Assembly (NCBI GenBank): GCA_900617975.1 | Contig: UZAE01014524.1 | Coordinates: 1 to 13,775, forward strand | DNA length: 13,775 bases | DNA from: Rodentolepis nana | Taxonomy: Eukaryota > Platyhelminthes > Cestoda > Cyclophyllidea > Hymenolepididae | Reading direction: 5' to 3' | In this document: positions 1 through 8,313 of the stretch, piece by piece | Layout of the letters: the number at the start of each line of letters is the position of its first letter | How positions within the stretch are numbered: position 1 is the stretch's first letter | Made by a program: the position numbers and the translations under genes | The notes under the pieces: generated by a model | What the model was told of the DNA's origin: nothing | Databases searched by the model: none | The model's input: only the letters and a program-made list of their open reading frames with translations

Positions 1-128
1 GGGCATTATTCGGTTCGCTAGAGAACAAACATGGTTTTAAAAATTGGATGTTCGATTTAACAAAATACGAATTGATCAATAAGATCCATAACCTTCACGT
101 TTGGTTAAAAGTGAATAGAGGTCTACTT

Positions 129-142
129 ATATTTGGATAACC
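129..142. repeat. Target-site duplication, left copy (SINE copy A)
   Basis: ATATTTGGATAACC at 129-142 is repeated exactly at 451-464. The two copies directly bracket the repeat at 143-450. A 14-base direct repeat is the footprint expected of target-primed reverse transcription. It is too long for an LTR element and unlike the TA or 8-bp duplications of most DNA transposons. The exact match suggests a fairly recent insertion. Confidence 0.8.
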
Positions 143-450
143 GGGGTGTGCGATAGACTTACCTCCACGTGGTGCACCCTGGGCAACGTATATTCATACG
201 GCAAAAAAGTCTATTAACTGGCAGTTGACTTCTCACTTCAAACTACCCTCACCCTATTGTATGTCATATTCGACTACTTCCACAGTACTCACCTCACCTT
301 TTTCTACCTTCGTCTTTGAAGCACTATTCTGTTCCCTCCCCCCTCTCGACTTTTTTTCCCACTTTGATGTTCCTTACCCTATGTGAAGACTGAATTCAAC
401 TAAAGGGCTAATGATAACCATCAAGACGCCTGCCATTTGATATAAATAAA
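143..450 (+). mobile_element. SINE-like retroposon, copy A (full length, sense)
   Basis: This is the best-preserved copy of the family, about 308 bp. It begins GGGGTGTGCGATAG and ends in the A-rich tail GATATAAATAAA, immediately followed by the second copy of its 14-bp target-site duplication. The head holds CCTCCACGTGGTGCACCC (162-179), which contains the palindromes CCACGTGG and GTGCAC. A pyrimidine-rich middle follows. A tail hairpin near 407-438 can pair AAAGGGC with GCCATTT (one mismatch), with an inner TGAT/ATCA stem. No protein is encoded. A TGGTGCACCCTGG string loosely resembles a Pol III A box, but I see no good B box, and a T7 run in the middle would tend to stop Pol III. It is therefore called SINE-like, of unknown head type. 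It was inserted 5' of the P repeat. The family is not one I can name. Confidence 0.75.
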
Positions 451-464
451 ATATTTGGATAACC
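451..464. repeat. Target-site duplication, right copy (SINE copy A)
   Basis: This is an exact second copy of the 14-base sequence at 129-142, directly after the ATAAATAAA tail of copy A. The position of the tail next to the duplication fixes the element's sense strand as plus. Confidence 0.8.
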
Positions 465-1352
465 TTGTCCATTTTATTAGTTTTTGGCGCTTTGATTTAG
501 ATCTGAAGGTTGAATTGATGTTAACTTTTCCCATTCACCTTGTTGAGTAACAATTAGTATGAATAATGACAAAAATGAGGAATTCAGGTGGTTATATTAC
601 GGACATCTTCTATCTTGCGTTATTTTGTGGACATATGCTAGCTTACGCGGACATTCAGCCATGAGTCATAGAGGCGTTCGATTTATGCACCAGTTAGTTC
701 TGACCTCATGTCGGTCACGCTGTCAACATCCACCCTGGTTATGGCTGCTCTAAGACCCCCAAATGAATTCGACTGCCATTGGTGGCTTTAATCACCAGTT
801 GTTCTGTCAATTCTCGCCCCACTTATCGACCTGTGCCTTTCATACACTTTGGTGTTTCCTGCTAACCAGGCTAAATTAAGGGCATGTGAGGGTTGCGGGT
901 TTATGCCAATTTAGCTCTCTTCGGAGGATTGAACAAGAATACCATTTGCAGATAACATTGCTGCAAAAGTGGAGTGGACTTCGTAGGAAAACATTTTGGT
1001 GGAGCTCTGTATAAACACTAATTTGCAAAAGTTATAAACTATTACATTAAAGAGACTAGATGCATCATGCCAAAATCATCTTGAACTCAGATACTGATTT
1101 TCCCTTTACACTGTTACTGCCATTTTGATACATGTTTATTCTAATACTAACCTAATGATGCTAAATGTATTCCATCTTGATGACGTAGAACCATTTGCTT
1201 TTAAACTCCTGAAAATCTACGAGTGATGGAGAAGTGGCCACGGAATATATGCCGATTATCTTTAAACGCAATTTACTAATCGATGGCATCACATATAGGC
1301 TATTGTCGGTTTTATAGTGCCAATTTTTGTCCTAATCGATAACACAGTTTAA

Positions 1353-1367
1353 TGCCAATGCCTCGTA
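1353..1367. repeat. Decayed target-site duplication, left (SINE copy B)
   Basis: TGCCAATGCCTCGTA at 1353-1367 matches TGCTAATACGTTGTA at 1721-1735 at 11 of 15 positions; three of the four mismatches are transitions. The pair sits at the expected borders of copy B. I infer a decayed 14-15-bp duplication, pointing to an insertion older than copy A. Confidence 0.5.
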
Positions 1368-1720
1368 TTTATATCAAAGGGCAGGCGTTTTGATTAATTA
1401 TCATTTTTCTCAAATGGTAGGCATTTTGATAGTTATCATTAGCCATTTAGCTGACTTCGGGCTTCAAAGAAGGGAGGAACATTAAAGTGAGAAAAATTCG
1501 ACAGGGGGAAAGAAGACCGATTCAAAGATGTAAAAGAGACAGACAGACACAAAGGCAGAGAAAATGCTAGATGAGTACTGTGGAAGGGGTCGAATATGAC
1601 GTACAGTGGGGTCATTGTAGTTTGAAGTGAGAAGTCAACTGCCAGTCAATAGACTTTTTTGCCGTATGAGTATAGGTTGTCCAGGGTGCACCACGTGGAG
1701 GTAAGTCTATCGCACACCCC
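1366..1720 (-). mobile_element. SINE-like retroposon, copy B (antisense, duplicated tail)
   Basis: This is a complete member of the same family in minus orientation. Its sense start (rc of CGCACACCCC) lies at 1720 and its A-rich tail at 1366-1376. It carries the head motif (1685-1702), the pyrimidine-rich middle and the tail hairpin. It is longer than copy A because the tail hairpin unit occurs twice in tandem, at 1372-1403 and 1409-1440, each reading CAAA..GG.AGGC.TTTTGAT..TTATCAT on the plus strand. The copy lies inside the segment of the left P repeat that the right P copy lacks. Its flanking duplication is decayed, so it is older than copy A. Confidence 0.72.
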
Positions 1721-1735
1721 TGCTAATACGTTGTA
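1721..1735. repeat. Decayed target-site duplication, right (SINE copy B)
   Basis: This is the partner of 1353-1367 (11 of 15 matches), directly beyond the CACACCCC end of copy B. In copies A and E the duplication also follows the CACAC.CC end, which supports this border. Confidence 0.5.
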
Positions 1736-1846
1736 CTGTCGGTCTATTATGAGGCCGCACAGGGAAGTCTTAATTCTCAGACCATGATCTAGATGTCTAA
1801 TAAATGACCATAAAACCACATTTGGCCCAGGTAGACGAATGTGGGG

Positions 1847-1848
<2 letters not shown>

Positions 1849-1884
<36 letters not shown>

Positions 1885-1906
1885 NAGGGGTGGGGTGGGG
1901 TGGGGA
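1849..1906 (+). repeat. Expanded poly-G tract with G-quadruplex motif
   Basis: A run of 36 G at 1849-1884 is followed by one N (1885), A, and then four GGGG runs separated by single T at 1887-1905. The second part fits the G-quadruplex pattern of four G-runs with one-base loops. The N shows that the tract length was not resolved in the assembly. In the right P repeat the matching place is only a short GCTGGGATGGGGAGAA-like stretch (minus strand, near 8405), so the tract is an expansion specific to this copy. Any proline-rich ORF on the opposite strand is a by-product of the G run. Confidence 0.9.
1885..1885. other. Assembly gap or unresolved base in the G tract
   Basis: A single N interrupts the homopolymer. 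The true number of bases here is unknown. Confidence 0.95.
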
Positions 1907-2012
1907 GAAAACCCACAAGGACTAGACACGAATAAAAGACGTTCGCTCACTAATATTGAAAATCACATTGCCCTCAACCGAAATTAAATATTTGGCTTGT
2001 TTTCTGGCAAAA

Positions 2013-2091
2013 CAATAGGCGTACCTCCACGTGGTGCACCCAGGACAACGCATACTCATAAAATTCCACAACTCGGCAGTTGTTTTCTGTC
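2013..2091 (+). mobile_element. SINE-like retroposon, copy C (head fragment, sense)
   Basis: Only the head of the family is kept. The 18-base CCTCCACGTGGTGCACCC is intact at 2024-2041. It is followed by a recognisable CAGGACAACGCATACTCATA and, more loosely, CGGCAGTTG near 2074-2082. The rest of the element and both borders cannot be recognised. It is either an old copy or one truncated on its 3' side, and no duplication is visible. Confidence 0.6.
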
Positions 2092-2575
2092 ATAACATTA
2101 CACTGATAACTCTTATTGTCTTGAACGGCTGTGAGATGACGCAAACGGTGTGCACGCACTTATCGTGAATGCTATTGGACAACTGGGACAAAACTCGTGG
2201 ACCTTGAACATCCCCAAACCGAAGATGGTAGACTGTGGCGTTGGGCTTCATTTATTAATGATCTTTCTGGCTTTATTACAATCCATACTTAGTTGAAATC
2301 ATGCTTCAACTGTAAATTTAATTCAGCATTAGATTGATTCTAATAATTTCGAAAACAGGCCATTACAAATTAATCACAATTAGTAATAAATGAATTGATT
2401 TACAGTTCGTAGAGGTAATGTGAGTTAGACAATAGAATGCATAGTGTTCAGGTTCTGCACTAATGAATAGAGAACTCTACATGTCTTTTTGATTAAATTT
2501 AATCACTTTGACATTCTCTGTCACCTTTTGCTTAGTTCTAAATGTAGTACTCATCAGAGCATTTTCTCTTCACAC
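2092..2575. other. Non-coding AT-rich spacer
   Basis: I see no gene, RNA gene or family repeat in these ~480 bases between SINE copies C and D. All frames are short and broken by stops. Confidence 0.6.
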
Positions 2576-2589
2576 TGTTAAGAATCATT
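2576..2589. repeat. Target-site duplication partner, left (SINE D/E)
   Basis: TGTTAAGAATCATT directly precedes the tail end of copy D. The same 14 bases occur at 3334-3347, directly after the head end of copy E. The duplication thus brackets D and E together rather than either copy alone. Confidence 0.7.
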
Positions 2590-2893
2590 TATATCAAATG
2601 GCAGGCGTTTTGATAGTTATCAATAGCCCTTTAGTTGACATCAAGCTTCACAGAGGGGAAGGAACATCAAAGTGAAAAAAAATCGAGAGGGGGAAATAGA
2701 AGAGTGTTTCAGAGACAGATACAAAGGTAGAAGAAAGGTAAGGTGAGTACTGTAGAAGTGGCTGACTATGACATACAGTGGGGGGGGGTGGTAGTTTGAA
2801 GTGAGAAGTCAACTTCCGAGTAATAGAATTTTTTGCTTATGAGTATACGTTGCCCAGGGTACACCACGTGGAGGTAATCCTATCGCAGACTCC
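2590..2893 (-). mobile_element. SINE-like retroposon, copy D (antisense)
   Basis: This is an essentially full-length family member in minus orientation. The tail hairpin lies at 2590-2637 (AAATGGC paired loosely with GCCCTTT) and the head motif at 2859-2876 with one change. Its last bases after GAGGTAA (GTAATCC, GCAGAC) depart from the family consensus GTAAGTC, GCACAC, and its right flank shows no duplication matching the left flank. Positions 2692-2876 are identical to 3131-3316 in copy E except for one missing base at about 2837. Together with the N at 3130 this suggests D and E may be two assembled versions of one insertion. Confidence 0.72.
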
Positions 2894-3129
2894 TCATTCA
2901 ACCTTTCTTTGTACTCGATAAATGAGCTAATTATGCGTTATTATAGCGTATCCATTCTATGAGATTAAGCAAAAAATATAAGCTTATGAATAATGAGAGT
3001 ACAATTTTAGTAAAAGAAAATGCAATTGCATTCGCTTTTGGAACTTCATACCTAGAGCCAGTTAGTTTAGCCGCAAATTGAATGCAATTTTTTTGCCGGT
3101 CACCTCATTGCATTAATAATTTGACGGGA

Positions 3130-3130
3130 N
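3130..3130. other. Assembly gap (single N) before SINE copy E
   Basis: A single N separates unrelated sequence ending GACGGGA from SINE sequence starting GGAAATAG. The join falls inside a repeat, where false joins are common. A one-base gap does not give a real distance. Confidence 0.95.
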
Positions 3131-3333
3131 GGAAATAGAAGAGTGTTTCAGAGACAGATACAAAGGTAGAAGAAAGGTAAGGTGAGTACTGTAGAAGTGG
3201 CTGACTATGACATACAGTGGGGGGGGGTGGTAGTTTGAAGTGAGAAGTCAACTTCCGAGTAATAGAATTTTTTGCTGTATGAGTATACGTTGCCCAGGGT
3301 ACACCACGTGGAGGTAAGTCTATCGCACACTCC
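3131..3333 (-). mobile_element. SINE-like retroposon, copy E (antisense, starts at gap)
   Basis: This is the head half of the element in minus orientation, beginning abruptly at the N. It ends with the consensus GAGGTAAGTCTATCGCACACTCC and is followed by the 14-base TGTTAAGAATCATT. It is near-identical to copy D over its whole overlap with it, including the G9 run. The tail half is missing only because the contig starts here. Confidence 0.72.
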
Positions 3334-3347
3334 TGTTAAGAATCATT
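3334..3347. repeat. Target-site duplication partner, right (SINE D/E)
   Basis: This is the exact second copy of TGTTAAGAATCATT (2576-2589), in the position expected for the duplication flanking the head end of one full-length insertion. Confidence 0.7.
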
Positions 3348-6300
3348 AAATACTGCAATCATTAAATGCAACTACGTGTAGGTAACAAAATTTACTACCT
3401 AGTCAATCTCTGTTCATTCTCGTCATTTCAAGAAACCATACCTTAAGTAAATTGACTCTAATTCTCCATATTTCTATTGATTTCCACATGATGTCATGCT
3501 AAATTGATCTGTACACAAATTCTAATAATCGATTTTGTGACGTATTTAAGAGCATTGCAAGAATTGATTCACTTTTTTGCAGATCGGTAACTTATAGGGG
3601 AAACACTAACTGATTTTCGCGTCCATTTATTCACATTAAAAGAGGTCTATAACTTTCATCGATTTTGTACTAGCTTACTCAAAGGATATACTCACGTTAA
3701 TGTTGCCTGTTCACTTTTAAAATGGATTACTTTTTTAATTAACTTACTAAAAATGGTCGGAGAATGATCATTCTAGTCATTTATTCGTTCTAAATATAGG
3801 AGTGAAAAATCGGTATATCATAAATTTGCAAGTGTAGAAAAGCATTCGCAAAAAGTGGCGCATGGGATTTGCGTTACTTGATCTGTTGCGCAAGTGCGTG
3901 TGTGGGTTTTCCAATAAATGTAGCCTTGAAAATGCACCAAACAAATGGATAGGTTGTTGGTTAAAGAAACAACTTGAGAGAAGATGTAGGCATTACTTAA
4001 TTACTTTGGATTCTTCTTGTGATTATGGCAATCAAAAGGTATTTAGATAATTTTAAGACAAGAAGGCAAAGTCAATGGAATGATGATTTTCTTGTATAAT
4101 CATAGCACAGTCATTGATTATGCTTTCAGCTTCTAATTTCTAGAAAGTATGTTTCAACCCTGAGATCACCTTTTCAACGTCAAAATACATCTCTCCATCA
4201 ACGCTTTCCCATAAGCGGGTTCTTAGTAGGTGATGCATGGTTTAACTCATATCCTCAGCCTCTGTAATTTTTCAATAGTTCATTTTCATCCTTTTTTTGT
4301 ATATTATATACCCCCCATGTCCTTTCATATTTCGAAATTATTTATTAATTTGTCTGATAAGCACGTTTAGTGGTAAATACGTACACTATTCTTTGACTAT
4401 GTAATCAATCCGAGGTTATGAAAAAGAAGAATCAAAATCTAGGCGCAATAATTGAAGTGACTAAGGAAGAAAAGTGATCCGCATAAATTTTTACTAGAAA
4501 GGAGGTTACGTAAGTGTCCTCAATCCTATTGACAATAAGTGTATTACGCTTTTATTTGCACCTGGTACACTGTCTGTCATTAACTTTCATGCATTAAAAA
4601 TTCGCTTTGTTATCATTAGCTATTTTCTAATAACCAAAAACCCATTGAGTTAGTTTTAACCAATCAGGCAAGTCCCTCAAGGACTGCAAATGTAAGAAGT
4701 TTTTCTCATGCAAATCTCTAAGACGATACAGCGCCCACCACTGACCTAGTGTGTTCTAATAATCTGTGGGCGATTTTCATCGGAGCCTCGTCAATAGACT
4801 AGGAACGCGAAACCAACCAACTGCCCTAACGAAATTCTTTGGTTCATTTCGGTATCTACAACCTCAGTGCCTATTCCTGTTATCCCTTCTTTATCCTTTA
4901 TCCCTTGTCCAAAATACACCTGATTTTGTTTAGCTCCTTGCCATTTCACTTGGGAAAGGCGTCATATCTTGTTGGTCTTTAGGGAGATCATTTGTTTTGT
5001 AAGGAAATTTCCAAAGCTAATTTCGCCTTCAAGGACGCGTTTAGCAGACCTTAGAGACATGATGAGCAAACATTGGACCGAGGATATGGGGCGTCACGTG
5101 ATCACATCAACCAATCGGGTTTTTTGGAGAACGAAAGCAATGATTCATTACTACGTTATGCAAATAGTTTCTTAGGTCATTTTACTGCGGGCATTAGGGT
5201 GCATTTGACGAAATTAAATTTCGTTCCACCATCAGACCAAACTGATGATAGAAGGTGAATATGCGCATCATGTTTTTAAAAATTAACTAATCTACAAATT
5301 GATAGATATTATTATTATTAATTGTGAAAATTTCGTCGGAAGGCCGACCCAGTTGTAGGCATCTAGGCTCAAGGTTTCGCATGACTTCTGTCGACAGAAT
5401 TTTTATCCATATGCTTATGATCTCCTGTGATAATCTATCTCTATTATTTCAACAATTTTATAGCTTCATTGTGTGTCGATAACTTGGCACTTTCTTGAAT
5501 AGTTGGGCAGCTGGGGATCCTTATAGGGAGTCGTTTCAAACCGAATTGCCCCTGTACTTTGGCATACATTTGGAAATACTTGTAAGCGCATCCGGAGAGA
5601 ACATACACACTAAGTTTCGATTTACAAGCTGCACACACTCGATGCCAAGGGAGGTCTTTCACACTCAAGTTCACTTGTCTCAAAGGCAATTTTTCAATTG
5701 GTCCAGCAATAATAGCCCCGTGGTTTAACCTAAACCTAGTTTACGGTTACCTCACATTCAACTGGAAAAATTATTTATTATTAATCAGTATTAGTACGTT
5801 GGTCTCTATGTCAGTTCCAATTGTATCATTTACTTGATTCCAAAAATCACTAAGCGCCCGAAAAAAGTTTTGACGTTAAATATGTACCTGTTCATACACG
5901 ATAAATTTCGACAATATGTTATTTATCGCCTTTCTGGAAAGGAATGTTTGATTACGATGTGGTTTTTTCGAAGTACTTTTACAGCTTGAGTGCGCCATTA
6001 AAGGGTGTAAATCGGCCACCATTAGAGTGAGTATGTGTTGAGTAGATAGGTCCTGCCTTTTACTTAAAAAAGACAATCATTATAGTGAAAAGTGTACCTG
6101 TTGAAGGAAGGAGTAAAGAATGTAGAGAGGTGAGAGTTGGAAGAAAGGAGAAATTACTTCCCCTCTACAACGGTCTTATAGCTAAAATTAGCGAGAAACT
6201 GGCGTGTAAATACGAGATGGGTTAGAGTATACTGAAAGTATAAATCCACCTCATTTTTGCGAGGTAGAGATCAGAACTTGCCTTAGAGATTTGAATACTT

Positions 6301-8313
6301 AATATGGTTCCTTTATCATGAGAGTTTGGAAGCTTCTACTTCGTTCTTAAATGAAATTTTTCGCGGCATAACTCGATTTGTGTCTTCTCTCGGCCTCAAA
6401 CATGCTAACAGGCGTTTTGTAACCCCAGTTCAGATTTTGAGTTATCCGGAGCTCTTTCTTACCAAACCACTATCCTCCTTTCGCCCTTTCAAAGTCATGG
6501 AAAGTGGAAAGCTAGCTCAGGGAATCATCTTTGAAATCTAGCATCTAAACCCAATCAGCGATTTATCTTACCCTTGAGCACCATTTGAGCCATCTAATTT
6601 CGAGGATAATAAATAGTTAGCTTGCACAATGTGGTTACGCCCGTTAACCAATTCTGGTAATTCCCGTCCATTTCCCACACCGAAGGAATTTTGTGTGAAC
6701 CAATAGAAATGCCTTAGGAACATTGATTGGCAAGGACTTTTAGCGACTAGCTTCTGATTGTTTTAGTTTATATAAAATGGCAAGAAAGTTGAAGAAACAC
6801 ATATAATAATGTAATTCTTAGTATTAACAATGAGTTTTAGCAATAACCATCCTTAAAGTATCGCAGGATTGAATGCAGATGAATATCTGCCCTTTAAAAC
6901 AAAACATGCAACATAATGAAAATTACTGTAACAATTTAATAACAGCAGCATTGGGAGAGACTTATCTGGCTTATAAAACGGAAGATATTATTTAAAATTT
7001 AATCAAGCAATGCGGTAGACAGCTGATAATCTGGCAGGTCATCGGTCCGAAAATTGATACTCTTCAATGGGAATGGCCGATAGGGACTGGTTAATTCTAA
7101 TCAAATTGAAATAATTTCTCATCAAAGAAATCCTTGGAGTGATATTATCGTTCACTCTCCTTCCCAATATAATGCAGAGGCTCCCTTTTTTCATTCTCAG
7201 CAAGTTCCTCATCTGCAGAACTATTAGATGGGAGGATATTGAGAACATGACAAAAGTACCCAACTAGAGTTTGAGTGAAGTGGATGACGTTACTGAACAC
7301 ACCTAGTTTTAGTAAGCCATAGGTAGAAAGCATCAGGCGTAAGTCTTCGATGAGAACATCGATTAAGGCAGAATTAATGAATGTAACTACGGACCATTTG
7401 GAATATGAGTTATCCAGAGAAAGACAGAGTTTGAGATATATGATTATGCTTTAGTGACATGAAAGTGTGGTAATTTTATAGTCATAAATGCATTTGGACA
7501 ATCGCTTTAATATTACTATATTTTACAAAAACTCGAATGTGATTGTACCGACCAATACATCTTGGAAATTTGACAGTAGTGGACAATTTGTGAGCTCTGG
7601 GCACATTGCCTAGACGAAAAATGCTTCAATAAAGAAATGTCTGTTGTTCCAGAAGATAGGATTTTGGGAAGAGTTGATATTTGAGTTAGAATTACTCGAA
7701 GACAGAAGGAAATACTGCAGAATTGAGAAGTACTCATGGGAGATTGAGTAGAATCCCAAGCAGAAATAGGCGCACGAGTGGTAAAACAACTTCCGCATTC
7801 AAACTTTATAAGGCATTAAATATAATCCACTGTTTATTGAGGAACTAAAGACTTCCTATTTCGCAGCTGCATGAATCGCCAGATATGGTACATAGTGTGT
7901 TTGGGCACGTGAAATAAACTTTCTACTATTTGCTTTAGTGGCTGAGCACATTCATATAAATATTCCAAAAATTCAATGCTTCTTGACAAAGTGAGGAGAA
8001 AATGTTGCCATCAATTACAATATTCAAAACAAAATCAAGACAAACAAAGAATGGCAATAGCATAAAGTTAGTCAGAAGACTCGCATCCTATTGCCTAATT
8101 CACATGACCTCTACAATTTTTAATTATTTCAGTTATTAATAATGGGGATTGAAACGCAAATTGTCTGTTTCTTTTCGGAGTTATTGGTATCCATCTAATG
8201 TTGCGCTAACTTCAGAGTATGCTTTGGGATGGAATTGGAATGAGAACCCCAACGCCATAGTTTACCTTTTTAGGGGATGGACAGGTTCTACGAGCATTAC
8301 CTCACTCGTTTAA
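3348..8313. other. Long stretch with no supportable gene
   Basis: About 5 kb of AT-rich sequence between SINE copy E and the right P repeat. I found no copy of the SINE family, no second MPC1-like exon and no tRNA, rRNA or transposase signature. Several open frames of 60-80 codons exist (3862-4050 plus, 5444-5740 minus, 5495-5728 plus, 6320-6541 plus), but none shows a recognisable motif together with a fitting start or splice sites. Small structures include a stem at 4732-4772, an 8-bp inverted repeat ACGAAATT/AATTTCGT at 5208-5224 and a short ATT repeat near 5308. Undetected short exons cannot be excluded. Confidence 0.5.
4732..4772. repeat. Nested inverted repeat (potential hairpin)
   Basis: CGCCCAC (4732-4738) pairs perfectly with GTGGGCG (4766-4772). 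Inside, CACT (4739-4742) pairs with AGTG (4748-4751) around a five-base loop. The stem is G/C-rich in an AT-rich region. No gene border or T-run is next to it, so the role is unknown and chance is possible. Confidence 0.35.

Larger units (their letters stand above)
619..1968 (+). repeat. Dispersed repeat P, left copy (interrupted)
   Basis: This stretch matches the reverse complement of 8314-9083. The matching blocks are about 619-1165 and 1750-1968. The core at 670-950 differs from the other copy at only four places (808, 817, 845, 909), including a 138-base perfect run at 670-807. Outside it the copies diverge quickly. The block 1166-1750 is missing from the right copy and contains SINE copy B. 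Pol III-like signals are visible: TAGCTTACGCGG (639-650) fits an A box at 11 of 12 positions, and GTTCGATTT (676-684) fits the core of a B box. A reading frame that is open in the right copy is broken here by TAG at 669-671 and by a 14-base deletion after 657. The true ends, class and orientation of the repeat are unknown. It could be a tRNA-derived SINE, a fragment of a larger transposon or a duplicated genomic segment. Confidence 0.7.

Noticed and set aside
143..450. SINE-like family read as solo LTRs or TRIM elements
   Set aside because: The copies do not start TG and end CA, and 14-base duplications with an A-rich tail fit target-primed reverse transcription rather than LTR integration.
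559..753. Plus-strand 64-codon frame in the left P repeat
   Set aside because: It uses a different frame from the open one in the right copy, and the right copy's extra 14 bases would shift it. It has no recognisable motif.
1646..1918. Minus-strand 90-codon frame with a poly-proline stretch
   Set aside because: The proline run is the complement of the poly-G tract, the frame crosses an N, and much of the rest is SINE copy B. It is an artefact of low-complexity sequence.
3862..4050. Plus-strand 62-codon cysteine-containing frame
   Set aside because: It has an ATG and a donor-like AAG|GTATTT near its end, but no recognised motif, no partner exon and no signal peptide.
5444..5740. Minus-strand frame with a protein-like stretch (GPIEKLPLRQVNLSVKDLPW) and an acceptor-like TTTTTCCAG upstream
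   Set aside because: An in-frame TAA lies between the acceptor and the open stretch, the opposite strand is open over the same bases, and no family is recognised. Left as unproven.
6320..6541. Plus-strand 70-codon frame (VTPVQILSYPELFLTKP region)
   Set aside because: There is no in-frame ATG near its start, no convincing splice sites and no recognised motif.
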